From NCBI GenBank assembly GCA_963693085.1, contig OY856412.1, positions 1,406,766,694-1,406,830,693 on the forward strand: DNA of 64,000 nucleotides, given 5' to 3'. Made by a program: the position numbers and the translations under genes. The DNA is from Alisma plantago-aquatica (taxonomy: Eukaryota; Streptophyta; Magnoliopsida; Alismatales; Alismataceae). The notes beneath the pieces were generated by a model, which saw nothing but the letters and a program-made list of their open reading frames with translations, was not told where the DNA came from and did not search any database. Below, one piece after another: positions 1 to 12,041 of the stretch (position 1 is the first letter of the stretch; every line of letters begins with the position of its first letter).

Positions 1-130
1 GGTGATATATTCATGCTTTAGATCATTAGGAATTTATTAAACATCTTTTAAGGTCCAACACTCAACCTTGTTTTGATAAAGCTCAAAAGGTCAAAGCTCT
101 AGGGTAGGGTCCAAGATCTTGTATGTTACA
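1..130 (-). mobile_element. E0 3' LTR, terminal fragment
   Basis: These bases match 52541-52669 almost base for base, with about seven differences by eye. They end in TATGTTACA, so on the minus strand the LTR begins TGTAACATAC. Immediately to the right comes a PPT, which marks this as the 3' LTR of a minus-strand element whose 5' LTR ends at 52669. The rest of this LTR lies before the window. Confidence 0.8.
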
Positions 131-464
131 ACACTCCACCCCTTAAAAGGATTTCGTCCTCAAAATCTATAGATCCAAACATCAACAACCAACTACACTC
201 CAGCCCTTAAAAAGGTTCAGCCTATCAAGTCAAACTAATCTTTGTCAATGTATTAGGACTACCCACATACCTCTTAGTTGTGAAAGTTTTAGAGTTTTAT
301 GTTTCTCATGTATCCAACTATCAAGTCATGATCTAGGGTTGAGTTTTATGTCCTTGTGTCTCTAACCTATCAACCCTATATGAACATCTATAAGTCATAA
401 GGTAGGTCAACTACACCTTTATATAAATCCTAGCCACGACTCCAAAGTCAGAACTAGGGTTAGA
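131..464 (-). mobile_element. E0 internal region, PPT side (non-coding)
   Basis: Read on the minus strand, this stretch ends in a GAGGACGAAAT motif followed by TTTTAAGGGGTGGAG and then the LTR. That motif and PPT are typical of the pol end of Tekay/Del-type Ty3/gypsy elements. No reading frame survives. A second PPT-like AAGGGCTGGAGTG lies near 195-215. The segment resembles the internal region of E6 (60860-60990). It is interrupted at 464 by the insertion of E1 and resumes at 39549. Confidence 0.75.
460..464. repeat. E1 target-site duplication, left copy
   Basis: The five bases TTAGA lie directly before the first LTR of E1. The right copy at 39544-39548 reads TTATA, so four of five positions agree. 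One point mutation since insertion would explain the difference. Confidence 0.55.
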
Positions 465-2017
465 TGGTGCGCCCCGGCCAATTGTGTTACACACTACTCA
501 ATTGACTTAAGTAGGTGAAACCCCACAGAGAGGGTACACATGAGTGGATTTACTTTCAAATTTTATAAGGACCTAACTTAACACACTCTCAAAAACTAAA
601 TCACTACACCTACAAGTGCACGGGGTCGTGTCGTAGTATAGGAGGGCGGTAAGTATAGGGTCGATCTACAAGGAGAAAAGGGGGCATGAGAGCTAGGTTG
701 ATTTTGCTAGGTTCCTACAACGGAGATTAGGGTTAAGGGTTTAAAGGTTGTTTTTATTATTAAACTATGATGAGCAAGAAATCAATTAAATACGAGAATG
801 AAATCTAAGTTGACCCTAGACTAGATTAAGACTATTTAAGCAAGAAAAGACTAAGCTAGGTATGAAAAAGCAATTCACAGTAAGGCATGCAAGAAGAATA
901 AGAGAGCAATGAAAGAGTTAAACTAGCAATAACAAGGCAAGAAGCTAACTAAGCAAGAAGAGAGCTAAATATGCTAACACTAGCTAAGCATGATGAAAAG
1001 TAGGGTTTTAAAGCAATTAATGAATATGTGGGTTGTTTGGGGGATGTACTTATCACTTAAGTTGGGGTGACATATGAACATTATGATTCCATTTTGATTA
1101 TCCAAACCAAAAAAACAAGTAGAGACTAAAGAATTACTTTAAGTTGTTAACTGGACATGGATATGCTAGGTTGTGTATAGGGGAACTAGTCCCTAACACT
1201 CCCTACTACCCTTGTGAGGCTCAATTGGGTTAGGGATTGATTTCAATTCAATTAGAGTATAGTCAAGTATAGATTTCTAGATTAGACATTCCTAGGGTAA
1301 TTAGGGGCCGAGGGTAGTAATGCGGAGGTGAAATTAGGGTTTTGTACCCCAATTCCCCCACATTCTAGCCTTGAGAAGGCTCCATGCTAATTGTACTAGA
1401 ATCACCTAATCTAGCTACTTAGATCTCTCATTTAGGCTTATGGAGATTAATTATAATGTAGGAAGATGGGAGGCCGCCTAGGGATCCAAGAATTGGATCT
1501 AAGGGAAAATCCCAAAATTCACACATATAAGCAATTTCCCTAAATTCCTAGGTGATTTCACGCACAAACCAGCAAGCAATTCATGGAGAATAAGATGAAA
1601 ATAGAACATAATCATTATAAAATGGAATTACAAAGTTTACATGTCATTTTCCCCCAACATGGTATCAAAGTAACATTTTATATCCCAAACTGCCCACCCA
1701 AGGGGGCCTAGCTACTCATGGAAATGGAAAATACAAAAAGAAAAGAGAAAGAGGTAGAAGAAGCCATGGAGCTCAATGTAGATGGAGCAATCCTCATCTC
1801 CATCTACTGCAAGACATCCTCCTCTCTCCTCTAAGGTGCAAGGGTGTGGAATGAAGGGGGTTATGGGTAGAAACTAGGATAAACTAGTGTTTTGATGGTG
1901 GAAATGGTGAAATGGAGTGGAATGGAGGTGGAAATGGAGTGGAATGGATAAGGGGTGAAAATGGGGAGCTAGGAGGTGGTGGAAGGTAGCTGACCTTATG
2001 CTCGAGCTGCCACCTAG

Positions 2018-2028
2018 GTATATATAGG
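2018..2028 (-). promoter_or_regulatory. E1 LTR TATA box
   Basis: CTATATATAC on the minus strand lies directly downstream of the GGCCG motif array. The other LTR keeps it at 38764-38776. Its position is what is expected for the U3/R border; the transcription start itself is inferred. Confidence 0.6.
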
Positions 2029-2106
2029 TGTGGGGGAAGCACTAGGTCAAGTAGGGGTAGTATGGGAAAAATAGTGCAGAAGTAGCTAGGTTTTGTGAGT
2101 AGCACA

Positions 2107-2510
2107 ACCGTGGTGGGTCACCGCAGCCGTGGTTGGTAGGGGTGAGCATGGTCGTGGTGGGGTATAATGGTCGTGTGAATTAAAATGTGAAAATCACAAG
2201 AAATAGTTCGCTTTTGTACGGAAACTGGCACGGCCGTGGTGGGGTAAGGGTAGCACGGCCGTGGTGGTCACCACGGTCGTGGTGGCTCAAAGTGCTCAGG
2301 TTGTTCTCTACTCCACGACCATTCTGCCTATATTGTAGCACGGTCGTGCAAGGTGGAACGGTCGTTCTGGGTCAGTTCACCACAGCCATTCTGTGTGGCA
2401 CAGCCGTGGTGATTCTAGCTTTAATTGGGGATGACTCTGTTGATTTGCAAGTGACCTAGCACGGCCGTTCTGTGGTACCAAGGCCGTGTTGGGTTCTGGA
2501 TCAGCACTTT
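2107..2510. repeat. E1 LTR array of CACGGCCGTG-type motifs
   Basis: About a dozen copies of a GC-rich, nearly self-complementary motif (CACGGCCGTGGTGG, CACGGTCGTTCTGG and variants) are spread irregularly through an otherwise AT-rich LTR. The 5' LTR has the same array at about 38850-39230, with more decay of CG to CA/TG. The same motif recurs internally at 6356-6705. Confidence 0.75.
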
Positions 2511-2814
2511 GACTTGATTCTTTGAATTTTCTTAGACATCTTTGCTTCAATGGATCTTTGGCCACTAGGGGTAGGTTGAGGGAGCATTGAGCTTTACTTT
2601 TGGTCTTTCTTAGGGTAGAGAAACCCTAGGATCACTCCTTCTCTCTCTCTTCCATCAAGCATGGTCCAAATGCCTAAAAAATACGTAAATAATGTCCATA
2701 AGTGCATTTTACACAAATATGCATATTGAGGGAAATAACATGTAATATAACACGTATAGATGTGATTGAAATGCAAAATGACACAAGATGAAGCCCTAAA
2801 ATAGGGATAAATCA

Positions 2815-4674
2815 CCACCCCAAACTTGAAACATACTTTTCCTCAAGTATGCTCCAACTCAATCTCTCTGCAATTTTTCCACAATCAAGAAATGACAAAT
2901 GCAATGTAAAGTCTGATTATTGCTGAATGGGATCAATATTGACTAAGTACATGCATTCCACCTCTCTCCTCTCCTTCTTTCACAAACCAATCATGAAAAG
3001 AGCACAAAGCATATAAACTTCAAATATAGTGCATAAAACACACAAGCTATCCATATTTCTTTCATGTTGTTCCGGGTAGACTATTTCATGATGATGTTAA
3101 TCAAGGATGACTAGGAGTGTTGTTTCACCTTCATGTGTTCAACCTTATGTTTCAAATCACACCAAATGACTCACATGGTTGTGGAAAAGGGGAAAATGAG
3201 CTAGGTTTGATGTTTCCTAGCTCAATGGGTATGAAAATCGAAGAAAGGGTTGAGGTAAGATTTTGGAGTGCTATTACATAGAGCACTCATCTTTTCTTTA
3301 CTTAGATGCTCTTAAATAGGAGCACCTTTTATTTTCTTTTTGCATTTTATCTTTTTCTTTGCCCTTGGAGTAGATAGGGTATATGGTGATGAGAGTGAAA
3401 TATTTACGCTATAAATGTGGCCACCCCAAACTTTTGGAGGTGGCCACGGATGATATGTGCACTTTGGCATCCTTTCATGAGGTAGAGGGGTAAGAAGATG
3501 GTGAGTGAAGGGTCGGGTCAAAGATGGGTCATTGGTGTGATTCTTAACATAAGGTATCCTGCATGAAAATTAATCCAACACTTCATCCAACAATGTCACA
3601 CCACATGAATGAACAACCTAAAATTGATACTTCAATCAAGTGATTTCATAGGCACTAAGCGCTCATAGCTTGCTCAAGTCACAATTCAACCAAATCATTC
3701 ACAAACACAAGAGATGCACATGTAAAAATTCAAGAATTGGTACCATTCAACACTAGACAATGATAATTCACTTGCATTTGTCAAAGGTCATCATTTTTAA
3801 TTCAAAAAGTAGAGATTAGGTTGAAACACACTTTTAGGCAAGAAATCTCAAATTTGGGCAAAATTGGCCAAAATAGTGCCAAGTTACCTTCAATCACATC
3901 TAAGCCTATATTATTAAACTTAAAGCAGTAAACAAGCAAATCCTAGCTAAAACATGCAAAAATTACCAAAAATCTACATGATATGCAATGCATGGCAAAA
4001 AGGAAATTATTTTGAAAAATAAGCAAAAATGACAAGAAAGAAAACTACATGGCATGAAAGTATGCAAAGCAGTAAACTCTAAACTAGATAGCAAAATAAA
4101 CAAAAAGTAATCATGAGATAGGGAATCAACAAGATAAGATGAGAACTGAGGGCTTACCACCCTACCACCCCAAACTTTTGAATCATGTTGTCCTCAGCAT
4201 GAAACTAAAGCTTAGGAATGATAGGGTAGAAGTCATGGTTGTGGTGGTGGTGGTCCTCCCTGTGGTGGGGGTGCTGGTAGTAATGGCCCCAGTAGTCCGC
4301 CTGTGGAGGCGGGTATGTCTCCTGGTAAACAGAATGTGATCCCCAAAAATCCTCCCCCCATTGGGGTTTCCTTTACGCCTACGCATGTTGATAGTGGTAC
4401 ATGTGGTTAATCTGATGATGCATCTACTGCTGATCTAACCACATGGACAGTTGTGTCCTATGAAATGCCTCCAACTGTACATGAATGGATGACATTTCGT
4501 ATGCATTTTTTGGAGGTGGTTGTGCATCAAAGTCCTCCCCTCTCGGTCGTGTGCGGCATGGCTGCTCAAACATGTGATGTTGCTCTAGCACATTTGTCTC
4601 TCCTCCTTCTTCTTGTAAGTCCACATTTGGTCCACTAAACCCCTCTCTTGGGTGCTCCTCCTCATACTATTCTT
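2815..4674 (-). mobile_element. E1 3' non-coding tract with terminal and duplicate PPTs
   Basis: The terminal PPT, AAGTTTGGGGTGG on the minus strand, is at 2815-2828 next to the 3' LTR. Two further copies of the same type, AAAGTTTGGGGTGG, are at 3421-3435 and 4165-4180. The remainder is AT-rich and shows no domain I recognise. The short ORFs at 4139-4638 cover repetitive GTGGTGG-rich sequence and are not convincing. Confidence 0.6.
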
Positions 4675-6092
4675 TCACCTCATAAAAATTCTCCGGTGGC
4701 CCCGCATCCATGAGTAGGGGGTGGCGTGGTATGGAAGCTCCAAGGTAATTCCAGGGTACCTAGGGTTTAGAACATAGAAGATTTTTCTATCTCTAAGGGA
4801 GATCATTTGGGACCTAGAAAGGTAGTTTAGATCAACATATTTGCTTCCCTCTACCTTGGTAAGTCCATCTAGACAGCAACCCACTGCCTTTGCCATTGTG
4901 GTGATAAGTCCTCCCATGATGAATGGATTTCTACTCTTGGAGGGAATTGTCTTCAAGTGGTCAATCACCATGGCACCTATGTTTACAAATCCCCTACTTG
5001 CAATTACGGCCATAACAAACAAATCTTTTTGTGAGAAACACCCTTGATTTTCGTAACGGCCAAATAAAGTGTTTGCTAGGACCTTCTGTAGGTATCTCAT
5101 GAAGGGGATGTAAATCTTGTTGGTCTTTCATTTTCCTATAGAAAAACAATTTGACCAGTAATTGTCTTCCACATCTTGGAGTAGTCTACTCTACCACTCT
5201 TGTCAAGTATTCCTTCATTGAATTTCTCTACCATTTCTGAATTGGGGGCGAAGATAGCATTGCTTTGGGAAACTTTAAGCACATGTATGGAGTTGTTCAG
5301 CTTGAACTTGATGGTATCTTCTCCCTGGTATTGTACCTTCTCTAAGGTTGAAAAGAACTCATGAGTCATCTCCAAGTAGGTTTCTTCAACCTCAGTCAAG
5401 ATCTTGTACATCCCACATCATTGCATTTGACTCTTGAATGTGTTGTTGATCCCTAGGGCCTGCACGGTAGTCATACATGCATACCTAGTGGGGATCACCC
5501 TCCTTGTCAAGCACTCAGGGTGGAGAGGCCTCATCATGACTTTTCTTGTCATTCCCCTTCCATAGGTGGTTCCCTCTGGTTGCTTTCCCACCCATTTCAA
5601 CTTGTCCTCTTCTAGTCTGGACACAACATCCATCGGCTCATCTTCCATCTCCTTGCTTTCAGTATCATCTTCCTCCTCTTCTGCATAGGTGTGTGACCCT
5701 GGACTTGTGTCTAAGTTCAAGGTCACCCTCTCATAGCTTACACTAGGTCAGGTTGAGGAAGTGGAATGCCTTGTTGGAGCTGGTCGTGATGATAAGTGCA
5801 AGGAAGATGCATCATTTGATTCCTTGGCTCTCCTTTCATGAGTTGGTGCATCAACATTTACGGAGTCCACTATATTCTCTAGTTCTTCTTCCTCCTCCTC
5901 CTCCTTAGGGTTGTGGTAGCTTGGATCTGTGGTGTGGCCGATGGGGGAGGATCAGTGTCGGGAGTCGCTTGTCGATGATGACCGTCTAAATGATCAAGAA
6001 ATGGAATTTGAAGGTGACGATCCACTTTTGGACTGCTGTGAATGGGAGGCCCGCTTGGAGAGGATTTTTCCTCCAGTGAGGAGGTCCATCAT
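4675..6092 (-). pseudogene. E1 extra ORF, Athila-type, downstream of pol
   Basis: The frame starts at two adjacent ATGs near 6092 and continues through an acidic, glutamate-rich stretch (about 5690-5900). A globular region ends in VLANTLFGRYENQG...SQKDLF...GFVNIGAM...IMGGLITTMAK. This part lines up with the E3 extra ORF (LHKILTCTLFPRTEGG...ISDLF...MPVNIGRH...MGGHITSII), so the two are homologous. It corresponds to the ORF of unknown function that Athila-group retrotransposons carry after pol. Several in-frame stops and at least one frameshift (between about 5136 and 5100) disable it. No Ulp1-like part is visible here, unlike in E3. Confidence 0.6.
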
Positions 6093-6355
6093 CTTCTCTA
6101 CTCCCTTCCTAATTTCCTTACCCAGATCTTCATATTTGCAAGGGTTTTTGGTGAAAATCAAATAAGAACAACAAGAACTCTCCAACTGTAGGGGTGGATT
6201 TTGCTTGGAAGTGGAGAAATCGATGGTGATGGAGGGTGGAAATCGAAGCTTGAGGTTAGGAAAGATGATTCGGAACCAAGGGGAACTCAAATCTGGAGTT
6301 TGGGAGCAAGAGGATTTGATTTGGGGATGAAGGAGGGCCTCCCTAATCGCCAGGT

Positions 6356-6705
6356 TGCGCAGAATGGTCGTTCTGGGTCGCACAAATGTGTTCTGGGTCG
6401 TGCTGGCTCAGGTGGAGTCAGGCGACTTAAGTTTTGGATCCGGGTCAGAACGGTCGATCTGGCGGCATGCCAGCATAGCCGTTCTAGCAAGCACGGTCGT
6501 TCTTCCCACATCGAAAACTCAACTTTTTCCTATTGAAGTCCAACTTAATCAGCACGGCTGTTCCAAGCCAGCATGGTCATTCAGGCTGGATTCCAGCACG
6601 GCCGTGTTGGCCAGAACGGTTGTGTTGCCAGAGGCCAAATCTTGCATTTTCCCTGTTGAAAACCACCTTTTCCAACACGGCCGTTCTACACCAGCACAGC
6701 CGTGC
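6356..6705. repeat. E1 internal array of CACGGCCGTTCT-type motifs
   Basis: Roughly ten copies of the LTR motif family (GCACGGCCGTGTTGG, GCACGGTCGTTCT and similar) lie directly upstream, on the minus strand, of the extra ORF. The LTR carries the same family next to its TATA box. I saw no clear TATA box between this array and the ORF. Confidence 0.7.
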
Positions 6706-6959
6706 TAGGCTCTGTCAGTTCAAAACTCTTCAAAAATCATCAAATTGTTTCATCATTCATAACCCAATCATCTTGAATGATCACTTTGATATTGTATCAA
6801 CCATTTTTTACTGAATGTGCCTCATTTCTCAACTTGCACCTATTTCACCTATCATTTCATCAAAACAAAAACAAAAACTATCAAGCACAAGTTTGTGTGT
6901 GTGTGTTTTTAGGTTTGTGTAAAAATAAAGCAAAAGTGTCAAAAATGAGAGGTCAGGTG

Positions 6960-7214
6960 AAAAATTCCCCATTCCTAGGTGGGTTGCCTCCCACAAGCAC
7001 TGAGTTTCTTGCCTTCATCTTGGCTTCTTGGTGATTCTTCAGTCATTCATCCATTTGGCATTCTCATGTGTCTATTCTTGCAAAACATGCATCCCTCATT
7101 TGCACTCAATCTGTTTTCCTCATCCCTTTGATCATAATAATCATCATCAATTGTTCCATTTTGATCTCCTTTTCTCAAATGATTATTCAGACTTGTGAAG
7201 TGATCATGTCCAAT
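6960..7214 (-). mobile_element. E1 post-integrase remnant joined to protease
   Basis: On the minus strand this reads ...KARNSVLVGGNPPRN, resembling the conserved end of Athila pol. In E3 the equivalent sequence lies just after integrase, near 21837-21900. Here it follows protease by only about 0.3 kb, which marks the junction left by loss of RT, RNase H and integrase. Confidence 0.5.
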
Positions 7215-8101
7215 ATCCCTATCTTAGACCCGTCGGGTTGGGTTTTTGTACATGTTGATCTTGATATTCATGTCTATGAATGAAACTGTCATGGTGCCAC
7301 TGCGTACATGAATCTCGGCATCAACTATAGATAAGAACGACCTTCCCAAGATGATGGGAATCTTTCTATACTCCTACTCCATATCAAGTACAATGAAATC
7401 TGTCAGGAACACTGCACCTTTCTCTTTATCTATCATCACCAAGACATCATCCACTCAACCCCTAGGCACTTTTATGGACCTATCCACCAATTGGAGAGTG
7501 CAATGTGTCGGCTTCAACTTGCCTAAGCCCAGCTCAACATAGACATTGTAAGGCATCAAATTCACACTAGATCCCAAATCAAGTAAGGACCTGTCTATGT
7601 GATGTCCCCCTATATAACTAGGTATAAGTGGGGCTTCTGGGTCTTTTCTCTTCACGGTAAGTAAATGTTGTATGACGGAGCTCACTTGTTTAGTCAATTT
7701 CACTTTCTTTGGAATCCTCCCCGTTGACTTTCTCTTCACAGTACATAGGTTCTTGAGGAACTTGGCATATGATGGGATTTGCTTGATAGAATCCAATAGT
7801 GGAATGTTCACCTTCACTTGGCGAAACGCCTAAAGAATATCCACATTTTGCTTTTGCCTCCTCCTTATTTTTGGTGGCTCATCTAGTGCTTTAATGAATG
7901 GAGGATCATTGGCTCTTGCCTTGCTTACATCAATGTAAGGTGGAACACTAGGGATGGTGAGACTTGCAAATGGAGTCTGAAGTGGAGAACATGGTGTCCC
8001 AGAATCAACATGATGTATCACTGAATCATCTTTGGCAATTTCAATCATTGTATCACCACTTGGCTGCCTTTGCTTTGCTTTGTCAACCTTTTTTTGACTT
8101 G
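7215..8101 (-). pseudogene. E1 aspartic protease (pol N-terminal part)
   Basis: The frame opens around MIEIAKDD at 8048 and contains NIPLLDSIKQIPSYAKFLK, then the protease core LLDLGSSVNLMPY, where DLGS is the active-site triad region, then LQLVDRSIKVPRG and, after stops, IPIILGRSFLSIVDAEI. These are the standard landmarks of Athila/Tat proteases. In-frame stops follow PRG (near 7455), interrupt the flap-to-GRSFL stretch and end the frame near 7235. The upstream coding sequence is cut at 8101 by the E2 insertion and resumes at 35713. Reverse transcriptase does not follow. Confidence 0.75.
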
Positions 8102-8106
8102 CGGGC
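8102..8106. repeat. E2 target-site duplication, left copy (CGGGC)
   Basis: CGGGC directly precedes the left LTR of E2. An identical CGGGC at 35708-35712 follows the right LTR. Removing everything between restores a continuous E1 sequence. Confidence 0.9.
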
Positions 8107-8747
8107 TATGACGTCCCCAGATTTTCTAAAACTTAATCTGATGTGTGACGTCCAAATTGAAACCTCACCTCAGTGAGAATCGCAATTTAAACACCCCACA
8201 CTAGGCTAAGAAGAATAAAATCAGAGGAAGTCATAAGGAAACAAACGGTAGCACATGCACATGAACAATAATAAAACCATACACACATGTTCACCATTCA
8301 ACATATAATTACAACATGAATTGTTACAACATTTGATATTACATATTGAACAGCAAACTTCTACATATACATGTACTACTACTAAACTACAAGATCTTAA
8401 GACAACAGGTCCACCTGTACATCAGCTCGCCACACAACTCTCACTATCCTGGATCTTCAAGATCATATGTCCACAACCTAAACAAAAGATTACATGTGGT
8501 ACACATCAGCACAATATTCAAGAATATTGTACTGAGTACGCCTACGTGTCTTTTATATACATCTCATCATATCTTGGCAATAAGATAAAACTAATATACT
8601 TGGCAGTAACAGAAAAATATAACAAAAGCGTATACTTGCACAAAGATGTTCATTAACAAAAAAGAACACATATTTTAAGAATAATTTCCATTATATCATC
8701 TATGCATTTACTACCTGAGAGTTGAATGCATTAAGGCCTTTATGATC

Positions 8748-8900
8748 ACTACCAAAGAGTTGGATCATATGTACAATGTGACCACTACCAAAGAGTTGGG
8801 TCCAAGCACACTACCAAAGAGTTGGTGTTTCCATATGTACAATGTGACCACTACCAAAGGGTTCGGTCACTTACAAGCACACTGCCATAGAGTTGGTGCT
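8748..8900. repeat. E2 LTR tandem repeat around ACTACCAAAGAGTTGG
   Basis: Four to five imperfect units of about 30-40 bp share ACTACCAAAGAGTTGG, with spacers that also repeat (CATATGTACAATGTGACC). LTR B has the same block at 33079-33231. The half-sites CCAA...TTGG are complementary, so each unit could fold into a small hairpin. Confidence 0.75.
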
Positions 8901-10783
8901 TTCATATAATGGAACAGATATATTATGTTTGATGTGTTCATAGCAATATGTATGGAAATTCAAGCAACATATCATACAAGACAATCATTTCAATCAATAC
9001 CATATGCCAAGTCTTTACTACCATATAACACAAGCATAACGTATAATAAGCCAAGCAAGAGGTAATGATGTACCTTGATCAAGAGAAACCTAATCACATA
9101 TTCCTCATGTCATCTATATCCTTGGTCAACCCTGATTAAGACAAGATCACATACTATCATTAGGTTCTCATTTTCTTACATCTCATCGTAACCCTAATTA
9201 TGTCCATATTAGGGTTTAGCTTAGTTCATTAGGATATGTGCATCATTACTTGCATTCTTATCTTAGATTTATCTTACTGATGTCATATTCCAGATTATAG
9301 TTCATTTACTGATAATTGTGTTTCATGTAATGTTTTGCACATATTAACCATAGGTTGCATACATAATACAAAATAAGGATTCATCCCACGTATTAAGGGT
9401 CATCTTCATGTAACATGAATTTCGTGCATAAAACTGATCTCAGGTTTACATATTATTTTCCTATTACTGATATGAGAGTTTTCTGTGATTTTCATCATTT
9501 ATTGAGCATGCATGTATTTATTGCAGTTTATTAAGGGTTATTAGCCCTAATTGGCCATATGAGGTATTTTATATAATCTCATGCATCAACATTATAATCT
9601 CTGATTTCAAATACATTATGAACATGATTATAAATTCAGTATCATATTCTCATAATTTTAGGCCATCATTTGTTATTTATAACAAATGATATAAGCAATA
9701 TGCATCTTACTTAAAATTCTTGAAATTCGTGCATCAAAAGCCTGATATCATGATTGTATGTTGTTCTAATAATTTTTCTGAGCATTTTGATACCTTGTTT
9801 GTAATTTTCTGATAAACAAGCTAAATTCTATGAATTAAACAAGATCTGGACATTATTTGGATTTCTTACCTTTTTAGGCCAATGAGAGCCCGCCACATGG
9901 ACACTTAGGGTTGTGGCTCCTTTGCTTGGTCTTACTAGAGTCAGGCTGGTTTAGGGTTGGTTTGAACTGGGTATGCCTCCTCTCTTTTCCAGTCCACGCG
10001 AAATTGGCCTGCAACTGAACCAGCGCTCCCTTTCTTTCGTTCTCACGAGCGTGCGTGAGAGCTGGTCTCTGCGCTCATCCGCCGCTGCACGGCTTCTGTC
10101 AGCTTCCCCAACATCGGTGCTGCAGGTGCCTCCTCTGACGATCTCCTCCAATCCATCTCCAACGGCTTCGTAGTAGCAGCACCAGCCCAATATCTCTGTC
10201 TATGTTGGCTCGCCGCCGTGGATTGTTGTTGAAGGCTCCTCCTCCGTGTCCAAGGCTCAGGGTCCACCACCATGGGACTCTGCTCCGGCTTGCTATGGGC
10301 AGCGATTTCCTGCTCCTTGTGAGTCCCTCGCCTGGCTGTCGTCACTCGGGACCTGACGCCTGCATTCTCTGCCTGCTCTGTGCTGTTGTGTGTTCAAATG
10401 TCTATGGTTTGGGGAGCTCGCCGCACTGGAAAAGACTGCGGCGGAGAAGAGAGGGTAACAATACGTCTGCTTGTCCTCTCGCATTATTATGTTGAGGAGA
10501 ACGATCGTAAGGCAGCAAGGAATCAGTGTCCAACCTCCATATGCGTTGGAAAGGACCCATGGACGACCTTCAAACTGCATCTTCTTCGTCGATACCTCAA
10601 CCTCACTGCTCAGCACAACCACCTCGGCAATTCCAGAAAGCATGTCGGATCAACCCCCATGTTTCCCATCTTTAGTTTCCCCTACCTAGATCCTTCTTGT
10701 ACCCCATCTACCTCTGACTTCCTGTTCCCTCATTAGTCTGCTCGCTGCGAAGGAGAAGTAGCGAGAGATGGGGACTCTCTCTC

Positions 10784-10793
10784 TATATATATA
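10784..10793 (-). promoter_or_regulatory. E2 LTR TATA box
   Basis: A TATATATATA run on the minus strand stands at the border between AT-rich U3 and the GC-rich leader. LTR B has lost most of it: at about 35110 it reads CTCTCTATAC. LTR A may therefore be the better preserved promoter. Confidence 0.5.
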
Positions 10794-11382
10794 CTTCACC
10801 AAAAGCTATGCTATCTAGGACAGGACGGAAGTGCTCAAAAAGGCAAGGCCAACCTCCCAGTCTCCCGCTTCATTCGTCCCATGATCGGAGATCGTGGTAG
10901 TGCGGACGGGCGATGGGTTCCTTGCTCCTTGACCTGGAACGGTTTGGGGGTAGGGAATAGTTCAGCACCGTCAGATCCTTTTCTTAGTCCGCTAGATCTT
11001 GTCTCGGCTAGTCGATCTGTGGCTCATATATGCCACCGATCACAGCCATATAGCTAAACTATGTGTAATTCCTCCATTAAGCAAAGCTTACGCTATATAT
11101 GTTAAACTTAGGTCTAGTCATTTATCACATTATTTCAAATATTCCGACTTAAATAGATTTTTCTAGGAACCTCATTTAGTCATGTAAATTGAACCATGGC
11201 TTAATCATCATCATAACTACTACTATTAAATTTTAGCTCCAATTTACTACTATTTGACCAATCACAACTTAATCCAAAATGATACATGATTAGGGTCATT
11301 AGTCATAATCTTAACATCATATGACTCTTAAGCTTTAATCAAAAAGAGATATTCAAGAACATCCCAAGTTCACTCTATCACA

Positions 11383-11996
11383 TCCTACACACCTTAAAAT
11401 AAATTTTGTCCTCAAAATTAAGTTAAAAACCAGTCTTTCACATCATATTCATCTTAAAAGAAATTTCGTCCTTGAAATTAAGCCATTCATATACTCCAAG
11501 GAAAAATCAAGGGTCTTCATCAACATGTTTCATATGTTAGGGTTTCATCCTTATCTTTACTGACACATTAGGGTTCCCACATCATATTAACATTTTCTAA
11601 AGAAGTTAGCCACGTTAACCCATTATATCAAGGTATCATCAACATTTCATTGAGCTAATTGTTAGAACATGTCCAACATTAACATATGCCTTTTAGGAGG
11701 GAGTTAAATGTAATTAACCCACTTTATCCATCTAGATCATATCAAGGCTTCATAAACGTTATGTTGTGCTAACTATCAAACTATATTTTCATCTTTATTA
11801 AGCACTAAGATTAACACCTCGTGTAACATTTTTCATTCATATGATCTTGTTTCATTGCTCATAATAAATTTCAAGATTTACTAGTGATTTCATCACAAGA
11901 TTAACCAACAATATCACATTGTCGTCATTATTCATTTACATGGTTAACCATATATTGATAAAGAGCTTTAAAACATCTATAAGTTTTCCATCATGT

Positions 11997-12041
<45 letters not shown>

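Larger units (their letters stand above)
465..2814 (-). mobile_element. E1 3' LTR
   Basis: The repeat pairs with 37240-39543. In minus orientation it starts TGATTTATCC and ends GGCGCACCA. It carries a motif array (about 2107-2510) and, just downstream in the transcription direction, a TATA box on the minus strand of GTATATATAGG (2018-2028). No coding capacity is evident. The short ORFs inside it arise from the motif array. Confidence 0.85.
8107..11382 (-). mobile_element. E2 LTR A (3' LTR)
   Basis: This LTR is 3276 bp and pairs with 32439-35707. The first base pair of the plus-strand TG end is mutated (TATGACG instead of TGTGACG). In minus orientation it starts TGTGATAGAG. It has an AT-rich U3, a TATA box at 10784-10793, a GC-rich transcribed leader (about 9890-10780) and a tandem CCAAAGAGTTGG repeat. 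The ORFs in the GC-rich leader are not conserved between the LTRs as proteins and match nothing I know. Confidence 0.85.

Noticed and set aside
8748..8900. CRISPR-like regular repeats
   Set aside because: Units and spacers both repeat, the array is within an LTR, and the sequence context is plant retrotransposon.
9951..10736. Overlapping GC-rich frames as a possible host gene
   Set aside because: They lie inside the E2 LTR. The second LTR has different frame limits, and no known protein is recognised.
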